A stretch of 10,417 bases of DNA from CAYXRK01 sp964467615 (GTDB lineage: Bacteria; Hydrogenedentota; Hydrogenedentia; Hydrogenedentales; GCA-2746185). The DNA is taken from assembly GCA_964467615.1 (NCBI GenBank), contig CAYXRK010000169.1, forward strand, positions 1 to 10,417, given 5' to 3'. The notes under the pieces were generated by a model that saw nothing but the letters and a program-made list of their open reading frames with translations, was not told the DNA's origin and searched no databases. Made by a program: the position numbers and the translations under genes. This document shows positions 1 through 6,517 of this stretch, in pieces. Positions within the stretch are counted from its first letter, which is position 1. The number at the start of each line of letters is the position of its first letter.

Positions 1-39
1 AACGGTCGCAACGAAATGCAAGGCGCGAGCAATTCCTAC

Positions 40-75
40 ACAACTGAGTTCTCTGCGATCTCTGAGTTCTCTGTG
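40..75. repeat. 9-bp tandem repeat, three clear units
   Basis: Three consecutive 9-mers fit WTCTCTGNG: TTCTCTGCG at 49-57, ATCTCTGAG at 58-66 and TTCTCTGTG at 67-75. The preceding nine bases (40-48) share only the CTGAG end and look like a decayed copy. Position 76 continues with GG. From memory, TCTCTG-type runs like this recur between genes in several environmental bacterial genomes, but I cannot check that here. Confidence 0.55.
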
Positions 76-93
76 GCCGTCTTCTTACGCGAG

Positions 94-114
94 GTGGTCA
101 CAATTTGTAACCAC
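94..114. promoter_or_regulatory. 21-bp near-perfect palindrome, operator-like
   Basis: The half-sites are GTGGTCACAA (94-103) and TTGTAACCAC (105-114) around a central T at 104. Nine of ten positions pair. The one mismatch is C99 against A109. The length and symmetry fit a site for a dimeric transcription regulator. The TGGT...ACCA outer ends recall GntR-type operators, but the regulator family cannot be fixed from one site. No promoter elements are clear enough around it to say which gene it controls; a leftward gene beyond base 1 is the simplest idea. Confidence 0.45.
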
Positions 115-141
115 GTTCCGCGTGATCATGTCGGGATTTCC

Positions 142-228
142 GGGCAGTTTTTGCGTAGTTCGGGGCGGTTTTTGCGGCGTTTGAAGTCGTTTTCGCGGCG
201 TTTGAGGGCGGTTTTTTGCCGTTTTTCA
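142..228. repeat. Degenerate 20-23 bp repeats with helically phased T-tracts
   Basis: Four loose copies of a G/C-rich plus T-tract unit (about 142-161, 162-184, 185-205, 206-228) share a GGCGGTTTTTGCGGCGTTTGA-like pattern. T-tracts are centred near 150, 159.5, 171, 181, 191.5, 202, 214.5 and 224, so the spacing averages about 10.6 bases, close to one helical turn. A-tracts phased this way are known to bend DNA in one plane. I infer an intrinsically curved segment. The segment sits between the two operator-like dyads. Confidence 0.5.
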
Positions 229-244
229 GGTGCGTGTTGTCTGG

Positions 245-259
245 GTTCCATAATGGAAC
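245..259. promoter_or_regulatory. Perfect 15-bp palindrome, operator-like
   Basis: GTTCCAT (245-251) and ATGGAAC (253-259) are exact reverse complements around a single A at 252. The TTCCA...TGGAA core resembles sites bound by IclR-type regulators, which is a family-level guess only. With a one-base loop it cannot form a useful RNA hairpin, so a protein-binding site is more likely than a terminator. It lies 68 bases beyond the gspF stop. Confidence 0.45.
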
Positions 260-326
260 AAAATGACCGCGTCCCACTTCTTTGGTGCTGATCAGATTTC
301 TTGGTTACGTCTCTCGCCGCGGGCCA

Positions 327-1547
327 CTAGGGTTGCTCCATATCGACGACTGCGCCGAGGTCGAATATGGGGAGGATCATGGCCATGACGATGAATCCGA
401 CGATGGCGCCGACGAAGACGATCATGGCGGGTTCGAGCAGGGTCATGAGGACGCGGAATTCGCGTTCGACATCGCGGTCGAGTTCGTCGGCGACTTGGAG
501 GAGGGCGTCGTCGAGCGTGCCGCTTTCTTCGCCAACGCCGACGGAGGCGATGACGACGTCGGGGTAGAGGCCGGTGGTTTGCATGGCGTGGCCGAGGGAG
601 TGGCCTTCGCGCACGGCGTGCTCGAGCAGGCGGTTCGTGTCGCGGTAGAGGGAATTCCGGATCGCGCCGGTGGTTATGGCGAGCGCGTTGACAATGGGGA
701 TGCCGTTGCGCAGCAGCGTCCCGAGCGTGCGCGTGAGCGAGGCAAACTCGGCGGTGCGCAACGTCGGGCCAAGCCGGGGTACGCGGAGCAACGCGCGCTC
801 GAGAAACCGGCGTACGCGTTCGGCCTTCGCGAGGCGAGCGCCAACGAACGCTAGGGCGAGCGTCGCGGGCAGCACGAGCCACCACCACGTTTGCAGGACG
901 GAACTAAGCATCACCAGGATCCTCGTCGGCAACGGCAAGATTTGGCCAGTGTCGCGGAACACGTCCGAGAACATCGGCACGACAAAGGTAAGCAGAATGA
1001 CAATCGTCACGGCGCCCATGAGCATCATTGCGCCGGGGTAGACGAGGGCCATGCGCGTCCGCGCGCGCAATTCGTCCCGGCGTTCGCCGGTGTCCGCGAG
1101 CCGCAGCAAGGTCTCCGCGAGCGTGCCGCTTGCCTCTCCCGCGCGGACCAGGTGCACGTACATCGCGTCAAAGATTTGCGGGTAGGTTTGAAGCGCTTCG
1201 GAGAGGGTTTGGCCGTCTTCGAGGCGGGCTTGAAGCCCCGCGGCGACGGTGCGCCATGCGCCCTCCGCGCCGTGCTTTCGCATGCGCGCCAGCGCCTGGA
1301 CGAGCGGCAGGCCGGATCGGAGAAGGACGGCAAGCCGCCGGGTGAAGCGCGTCAACTCGCTGCGCTTGAGGCCGAAGACCCCGTAGCGCAGCCGCAGGCG
1401 GCCGCCGCGCGCGGCGTCTTCGATGCGGACGACGTGGTAGCCTCGGTGCAACAGACCGGAGACTGCGGCGTTCTGGTCGTCGGCGTCGATCTCGCCCTTG
1501 AGGATTTCTCCGGGCTCGCGAAGCGCTTCGTAGAGGAACGTCGCCAT
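327..1547 (-). CDS. gspF: T2SS inner-membrane platform protein GspF
   Basis: GspF is the polytopic inner-membrane protein of the T2SS. It couples the GspE ATPase to pseudopilus growth. The 406-residue protein is the usual family length. It has two T2SSF repeats (about residues 66-190 and 265-393), each with the family's G-E-x-S-G-T-L element (RAGEASGTL near 135, VGEESGTL near 338). Three membrane segments fall near 167-190, 211-237 and 370-393. The N-terminus (MATFLYEALREPGEILKGEI) is typical of GspF. The ATG lies 6 bases after the gspE stop, and an AGGAAG within the end of gspE is a rather distant ribosome site, so it is probably translationally coupled to gspE. Nothing looks damaged. A type IV pilus PilC is the main alternative, but the neighbours are Gsp genes. 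Confidence 0.95.
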   Translation of the reverse strand: MATFLYEALREPGEILKGEIDADDQNAAVSGLLHRGYHVVRIEDAARGGRLRLRYGVFGLKRSELTRFTRRLAVLLRSGLPLVQALARMRKHGAEGAWRTVAAGLQARLEDGQTLSEALQTYPQIFDAMYVHLVRAGEASGTLAETLLRLADTGERRDELRARTRMALVYPGAMMLMGAVTIVILLTFVVPMFSDVFRDTGQILPLPTRILVMLSSVLQTWWWLVLPATLALAFVGARLAKAERVRRFLERALLRVPRLGPTLRTAEFASLTRTLGTLLRNGIPIVNALAITTGAIRNSLYRDTNRLLEHAVREGHSLGHAMQTTGLYPDVVIASVGVGEESGTLDDALLQVADELDRDVEREFRVLMTLLEPAMIVFVGAIVGFIVMAMILPIFDLGAVVDMEQP

Positions 1548-1553
1548 GGCGCG

Positions 1554-3059
<1,506 letters not shown>

Positions 3060-3091
3060 TGCAGGGACCCTAATACATCCTTTTACTGCGC

Positions 3092-3121
3092 ATGAAAACG
3101 CAGAGTGGATCGTTTTGTCAA
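3092..3121 (-). promoter_or_regulatory. Possible sigma-70 type promoter for gspE-gspF
   Basis: On the leftward strand a perfect -35 hexamer TTGACA (3116-3121) is followed after 18 bases by TTTCAT (3092-3097), which matches four of six bases of the -10 consensus. Transcription would start about 25-30 bases before the gspE ATG. The -10 is weak. An alternative pair, TTTTCA then TATTAG closer to the gene, cannot be excluded. Confidence 0.35.
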
Positions 3122-3177
3122 GACGTTACGGCGGCGTCAACGCTTTCGGCACGAGTCGAGTAATGAGACAAGAGCAA

Positions 3178-3206
3178 TTGCCCGTAATTACATTTTAGTA
3201 TATAGT
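3178..3206 (+). promoter_or_regulatory. Likely sigma-70 type promoter for the gspG-gspD operon
   Basis: TTGCCC at 3178-3183 (four of six of the -35 consensus) and TATAGT at 3201-3206 (five of six of the -10 consensus) are separated by the optimal 17 bases. Transcription would begin near 3213, giving a leader of roughly 20 bases before the gspG ATG. The -10 overlaps the first copy of the ATATA...GTACA direct repeat, so a protein bound there could block it. Confidence 0.5.
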
Positions 3207-3233
3207 ACAGAATATAAAGTACAATTTCTATAT

Positions 3234-3683
3234 ATGCTTCAGTTACTCAAGCACCCAACACCTCGGCGTGGAAGCGCGGGCTTTACGCTCATTGAGTTGA
3301 TGTTGGTGGTAATCATCATCGGGGTGATCGCGGCGATTGTGGTGCCGCGGTTGACGGGGCGCACGGAGCGGGCGCGGTTGACGGCGGCGAAACAGACGAT
3401 TGCCTCGGTGTCGGGGGCGCTGGACGCGTTCGAGTTGGAGTTGGGGCGGTTCCCGACGACGGAAGAGGGGGTCGAGGCGCTGGTGGTTCGCCCGCCGGCG
3501 TTGGCGCCGGAGGACGAGTGGAACGGGCCGTACCTGCGCGAGGTCCCTCGAGACCCGTGGAACCGGGAATTGATATACCGCAATCCACCGGAGCAGTCGG
3601 TGGACTTTGATCTGATTTCCGCGGGCCGCGACGGCGAGGAGGGGACGGACGACGATGTCACGAACTTTCGCCGCGATCAGTAG
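3234..3683 (+). CDS. gspG: T2SS major pseudopilin GspG
   Basis: GspG polymerises into the pseudopilus that drives substrates through the secretin. It has 149 residues, the normal family length. The 16-residue leader ends in Gly16, and cleavage before Phe17 gives mature FTLIELMLVV with the conserved Glu at mature position 5. The hydrophobic helix runs about 17-38. GRFPTTEEGVEALV (71-84) and DPWN (107-110) are typical GspG motifs. SAGRDGEEGTDDD (129-141) is the calcium-binding loop that stabilises the pseudopilus. I chose the ATG at 3234 because it gives a normal leader; upstream in-frame residues are not leader-like. No clear Shine-Dalgarno precedes this start, only AT-rich sequence. The end overlaps gspH by 29 bases. 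Confidence 0.95.
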   Translation: MLQLLKHPTPRRGSAGFTLIELMLVVIIIGVIAAIVVPRLTGRTERARLTAAKQTIASVSGALDAFELELGRFPTTEEGVEALVVRPPALAPEDEWNGPYLREVPRDPWNRELIYRNPPEQSVDFDLISAGRDGEEGTDDDVTNFRRDQ

Positions 3684-4191
3684 TAACGGCGCGTTCACGC
3701 TGCTCGAGTTGCTGCTGGTGACGACGTTGATGGCCGTGTTGAGCGCGGTTGCGCTTCCTCGGCTGAGCGGCGCGACGCGGGCCTCGCGGCTGGAGTCGGG
3801 TGCCGGGGCCGTGGCGCAGTACGTGCGGTTCGGGCGCAAGGCGGCGATCGAGCGAGGACTGCGCGTCCGGCTGGAATTCGCCGACGAAGGGCGTTCGTTT
3901 TTCTTGCGCGTCCAGGACGAGGAAAGTCTACTGCGCGAGGCGTATACCGAGTTCGGAGATGGGCTGCTCGACGCGGACTGGCGGTTGCCGGATCGGGTGC
4001 GCGCCACGAAGGTGGTGTTGCGAGGCGTACCGGGCCCGTTGACGCCGCTCGTGTTCACGCCGGACGGCGTTAGCGACGACCTCACGATCATGCTGCGCAA
4101 CGAGGCCGGTCGCGAGACCTCGATAGTCCTGGGACCAGGATGGGACCAAATATGGATCGAAGCGGGAACGGATGGGCCGGCAAACCGTTGA
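3655..4191 (+). CDS. gspH: T2SS minor pseudopilin GspH
   Basis: GspH is a minor pseudopilin of the pseudopilus tip complex. The 178-residue protein has a short N-terminus, then FTLLELLLVTTLMAVLSAVALP with Glu at the position equal to mature +5 (Glu18). The residue just before the predicted cleavage is Ala13, not the usual Gly; Gly12 lies one earlier. The C-terminal half has the GspH pattern LVFTPDGVSDDLTIML followed by a second strand (SIVLGP). The ATG at 3655 lies inside the end of gspG. A strong purine tract (GAGGAGGGG, 3636-3644), within the codons of the GspG calcium loop, sits 10-12 bases upstream. The end overlaps gspI. Confidence 0.88.
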   Translation: MSRTFAAISSNGAFTLLELLLVTTLMAVLSAVALPRLSGATRASRLESGAGAVAQYVRFGRKAAIERGLRVRLEFADEGRSFFLRVQDEESLLREAYTEFGDGLLDADWRLPDRVRATKVVLRGVPGPLTPLVFTPDGVSDDLTIMLRNEAGRETSIVLGPGWDQIWIEAGTDGPANR

Positions 4192-4556
4192 GCGCCTGGA
4201 GCTCGGCCAGGGGCGTGGCGCTCATCGAGGTGTTGGTCGCGGTGTCCGTCATCGGTGTCGGCATGGGCGCGGTGTTCCAAAGCCTGTCGACCGCAGCGCG
4301 ACTGCAATCGCGCCTCGATGAGAGGTCTGCGGGGCGGCGGCTGGCTGTCGCGATCGTGCCTCGGCTCGAAGCACGGGGCGCGCCGAACGGCGATCAAGAA
4401 GGCCGGTTCGATCCTCCGGACGACCGATATTCCTGGTCGGCGACGGCACGCCGGCCGGAGGGCGATACGCCGTTTTCGTTGTTGGAAGTGCGCGTGACGC
4501 GGGTGGAGGGCGATGCCCATGCGTATACGTTGCGAACGCTGTTGCCGCAACGCTAG
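4140..4556 (+). CDS. gspI: T2SS minor pseudopilin GspI
   Basis: GspI is a minor pseudopilin that nucleates the tip complex with GspJ and GspK. The protein has 138 residues (about 125-140 is usual). The leader ends ...SARG, and mature VALIEVLVAVSVIGVG keeps Glu at +5, with Val instead of the common Phe or Met at +1. Two in-frame ATGs are possible, 4140 and 4152. Each is preceded by a GGGACCA copy (4131-4137 and 4142-4148), a small tandem duplication, so the sequence does not decide between 25- and 21-residue leaders. Overlap with gspH is 52 bases (40 if 4152). The C-terminal domain is poorly conserved, so the assignment rests on the leader, size and place between H and J. Confidence 0.85.
   Translation: MGPNMDRSGNGWAGKPLSAWSSARGVALIEVLVAVSVIGVGMGAVFQSLSTAARLQSRLDERSAGRRLAVAIVPRLEARGAPNGDQEGRFDPPDDRYSWSATARRPEGDTPFSLLEVRVTRVEGDAHAYTLRTLLPQR
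4505..4510 (+). promoter_or_regulatory. Shine-Dalgarno deciding the gspJ start
   Basis: GGAGGG lies 2 bases before the ATG at 4513 and 8 bases before the ATG at 4519. Only the second gap is in the normal range, so 4519 is the better gspJ start. It lies inside the gspI coding sequence. Confidence 0.6.
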
Positions 4557-5172
4557 CCGTGGCCGGGCAGGTGGCTTCACGATGATCGAGATGCTGGTCA
4601 CGCTGACGATGTTCGCACTGGCGCTGAGCGCGCTGGTCGCCGGATTGCGTTCGGGCGCGGCGACGTGGCGCACGGTCAAGCGCCACGGGGAAGAGTCCGC
4701 GTTGCTGGAACGGGCGCAGGCGATCGTGCGCGATGACCTCGCGCACCTAAAGCGGGGACAAGACGACGAGCCGGCCTTCGCGGAAGAGGGGAGCGGCACG
4801 CCGCGCGAGTCGCTGTCGTTCGGACGGCTTGCGACGCGATCGGGCCAACAGTTTGGTGCGCGGAGGGAGTGGTCGCGGATTGTGTATCTGCTTTTGGAAA
4901 ATGAGTCGGGACAACAAGCCGACCTGGTCCGCAAGGAGACTCCGTGCGTGGCCAAGGGCGCGTTACGCGGGGCGGAGGGGGAAACGGTGCTGCTACCCGG
5001 CGTCAAATCGTTGCGCATTGACTACTGGAACGGCGAAGAATTCGTTCTGGCATGGGACGATGCGGAGAAATTGCCGGTCCAGGTCCAACTCACGCTCGAG
5101 CGAGAGCGCGGCGCGTCACTGACGTTTGCGGGGTCCTCCCCATTGGGCGCATTCGGGGCCGGTGCGCCATGA
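4519..5172 (+). CDS. gspJ: T2SS minor pseudopilin GspJ
   Basis: GspJ is the tip pseudopilin that binds GspI and GspK. From the ATG at 4519 it has 217 residues, the normal size. The basic leader has three cysteines and ends in Gly-Gly. Mature FTMIEMLVTLTMFALALSAL has Glu at +5. Near the C-terminus LLPGVKSLRIDYWNGEEF followed by WDDAEKLPVQVQL is the characteristic GspJ beta-sheet pattern (hydrophobic-G-V..L.., then W/D and LP). The alternative ATG at 4513 adds two residues but is too close to the ribosome site. The start overlaps gspI by 38 bases, and its TGA stop shares bases with the ATG at 5169 assigned to gspK. Confidence 0.9.
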   Translation: MRIRCERCCRNASRGRAGGFTMIEMLVTLTMFALALSALVAGLRSGAATWRTVKRHGEESALLERAQAIVRDDLAHLKRGQDDEPAFAEEGSGTPRESLSFGRLATRSGQQFGARREWSRIVYLLLENESGQQADLVRKETPCVAKGALRGAEGETVLLPGVKSLRIDYWNGEEFVLAWDDAEKLPVQVQLTLERERGASLTFAGSSPLGAFGAGAP

Positions 5173-6515
5173 GGACGAGTTGTCATGAACGCGGGTGTTC
5201 ACCTGGAAAGGATGAAAATGGCGTGGCGCGAACCGCCGATTACGATTACGAGCACGTGCACGAGCACGATAGGCCGAGCGGTGCGCAGGGTACGGGGCGC
5301 GGTATTTGGAGCAGTCGTCATCTCCCGTTGGGGCGCGCAGAAACAACAAAAGGATGGTTCGGGTACTGGTTTGGCAGCCGAGGGCGGCTGCCCCACACCC
5401 GATTCCTGTACAGCGTGCGCGACGGGAATTTTCGAGGTAGCGGGCACGGGACCGACGCGGGATCGATTCTCGTCGTCACGCTGTGGATCGTGGCGCTGTT
5501 GGGCCTGATGGCCTTGGGCGTCACCGAATCGGTGCGGCTGGCCACGCGCCAGCAGGCTTGGGCGGACGGAGAAGCGCAGGGCCGCGCGCTGCTGCATTCG
5601 CTCGCACAATCGGCGATAGCACGCCTAAAGGCGGACGCGAATGGAGAATACGACGCGGACTCGGAACCGTGGGGCCAAGCGTTCGCGTTGTCGTCGGACT
5701 CGTTGCGCACGGAATTCCAAGGCGCGGGGGCCTTGCTGCCGGACTTTGAGGCGCGGGTGATCGTCGTGGACGAGAGCGGGAAGATTAACGTCAACCTTGC
5801 GCCCGAGGAGGTCTTGGCCGAGGTGCTGCGCGAGTCGGGGTACCCCGCGGAAGCGGAACGGATCGCCGAAGCGATTGTCGATTGGCGCGACGAGGATTCG
5901 ATCGGCGCGGCGGAAAGCGATCTCTACGCGGGCGGCGACCCGGCGTACGAGGCGGCGAACGACGATTTGGCGGCAATCGAGGAATTGTTGTTCGTGGCGG
6001 GGGTGGCGCCGCTGGCGTTCTTCGGCGAGGACGCCAACCGGAACGGCGTTCTGGATCGGGAAGAGAACGATGACGATCTGTTCATTCCGTTGGACAACGG
6101 CGATGGGCGTTTGCAGCCGGGCCTCTTGGATCTGTTGACCGTATACGGGGACGGATCGATCAACGTGAACACCGCGACCGAAACGGTGTTGCGCGTCGTC
6201 TTAGGGGTATTTCTCGATCCGCAACTAGCGGAGTCGAAGGCCCGCGAGATTGTTGCGGCGCGGCGTGGTAGGGACGGTCTGGACGGCACCGAAGACGACC
6301 GTCCCATCATCGACCAACAGGGGTTGACGGCGGCGCTGACCGAGCCGGTCATGGCGCAGGCGGCGGCGGCCGGTGTGGTGTTCTCCCTCCGATCGATGGC
6401 GCAACGGTTCCATGTGATCGTAACGTTGCCCAAGACGCATCAATCGCTCGAGGGCGAGTTACTCGTCGCGCGCGACGGCGACGAATTGGTCCCGTTGGAA
6501 TGGCGGGAGGAGTGA
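5169..6515 (+). CDS. gspK: T2SS minor pseudopilin GspK, with a long N-terminal extension
   Basis: GspK caps the pseudopilus tip. From the ATG at 5169 (ATGA overlap with the gspJ stop) it has 448 residues. The pseudopilin segment SILVVTLWIVALLGLMALGV starts only at residue 99, after Gly98. It lacks Glu at +5, as GspK proteins do. The two SAM-like domains each carry an INVN motif (206-209 and 331-334). Between them are two calcium-loop-like stretches (288-299 and 309-320). Residues 1-98 are unusual: they include the dipeptide-like YDYEHVHEHD and a hairpin-encoded segment, and do not look like a leader. GTG at 5415 would give a normal 16-residue leader but has no ribosome site. GTG at 5223, 10 bases after AAAGGA, is another option. 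Identity is secure, the start is not. Confidence 0.85.
   Translation: MRTSCHERGCSPGKDENGVARTADYDYEHVHEHDRPSGAQGTGRGIWSSRHLPLGRAETTKGWFGYWFGSRGRLPHTRFLYSVRDGNFRGSGHGTDAGSILVVTLWIVALLGLMALGVTESVRLATRQQAWADGEAQGRALLHSLAQSAIARLKADANGEYDADSEPWGQAFALSSDSLRTEFQGAGALLPDFEARVIVVDESGKINVNLAPEEVLAEVLRESGYPAEAERIAEAIVDWRDEDSIGAAESDLYAGGDPAYEAANDDLAAIEELLFVAGVAPLAFFGEDANRNGVLDREENDDDLFIPLDNGDGRLQPGLLDLLTVYGDGSINVNTATETVLRVVLGVFLDPQLAESKAREIVAARRGRDGLDGTEDDRPIIDQQGLTAALTEPVMAQAAAAGVVFSLRSMAQRFHVIVTLPKTHQSLEGELLVARDGDELVPLEWREE
5238..5267 (+). repeat. Hexanucleotide repeat inside the gspK 5' extension
   Basis: Five hexamers run in tandem: GATTAC at 5238 and 5244, GAGCAC at 5250, GTGCAC at 5256 and GAGCAC at 5262. 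A partial copy follows at 5268. In the gspK frame they read DYDYEHVHEH. Runs of this GATTAC/GAGCAC kind are, from memory, common between genes in some environmental genomes and are not part of any GspK domain I know. Confidence 0.6.
5373..5392. repeat. Perfect 8-bp-stem hairpin, REP-like, inside the gspK 5' extension
   Basis: GGCAGCCG (5373-5380) and CGGCTGCC (5385-5392) are exact reverse complements around an AGGG loop. The stem is very GC-rich and would be stable in RNA as well as DNA. The form recalls REP-type dispersed intergenic palindromes. No T-run follows, so it is not a canonical terminator, but it lies inside the mRNA between the gspJ stop and the conserved gspK core and could affect transcript processing. 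Confidence 0.6.
6505..6511 (+). promoter_or_regulatory. Shine-Dalgarno deciding the gspL start
   Basis: GGGAGGA sits 6 bases before GTG at 6518. The upstream in-frame ATG at 6500 lies before this site, and GTG at 6512 directly abuts it, so GTG 6518 is preferred for gspL. Confidence 0.6.
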
Positions 6516-6517
6516 AC

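Larger units (their letters stand above)
1..326. other. Intergenic region left of gspF, no convincing gene
   Basis: No reading frame here has recognisable protein content. The only rightward frame of any length (16-291) runs through repeats and palindromes. The region lies past the 3' end of gspF and before an unseen gene to the left. It holds a 9-bp tandem repeat, two operator-like dyads and a string of T-tracts. I see no hairpin followed by a T-run on the leftward strand, so I cannot place a terminator for gspE-gspF. Because the dyads lie on the side away from the gspF start, they more likely serve a leftward gene outside the window than the secretion genes. That is inference. Confidence 0.7.
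3060..3233. other. Divergent intergenic region between gspE and gspG
   Basis: These 174 bases must hold the promoters for both transcription units. The right part (about 3184-3233) is strongly AT-rich against high-GC flanks. It contains an imperfect direct repeat: ATATAGTACA at 3200-3209 and ATATAAAGTACA at 3212-3223. The left part contains a short dyad, CTGCG at 3086-3090 and CGCAG at 3099-3103, in the gspE leader. No open frame here looks coding; the in-frame extension upstream of gspG does not resemble a pseudopilin leader. Confidence 0.8.

Noticed and set aside
206..226. Possible terminator from the GGC...GCC plus T-run near the gspF 3' side
   Set aside because: The stem would be only 3 bp, and the T-run is on the plus strand, the wrong one for the leftward gspE-gspF transcript.
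16..291. A 91-codon plus-strand frame in the left intergenic region
   Set aside because: It runs through the tandem repeat, a palindrome and the T-tract array, has no good ribosome site and resembles no protein I know.
3063..3071. AGGG/CCCT 9-bp palindrome over the gspE ribosome site
   Set aside because: Four pairs with a one-base loop cannot form a hairpin, so ribosome-site hiding is not supported.
3243..5018. A 591-codon open frame on the minus strand opposite gspG-gspJ
   Set aside because: The translation is Arg/Ser/Pro-rich without domains, and it lies opposite four recognisable pseudopilin genes.
5185..5508. A 107-codon frame starting MNAGVHLERMKMAW between gspJ and gspK
   Set aside because: It has a fair ribosome site but reads through repeats into the gspK core in the wrong frame and lacks any recognisable domain. 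A tiny peptide cannot be fully excluded.
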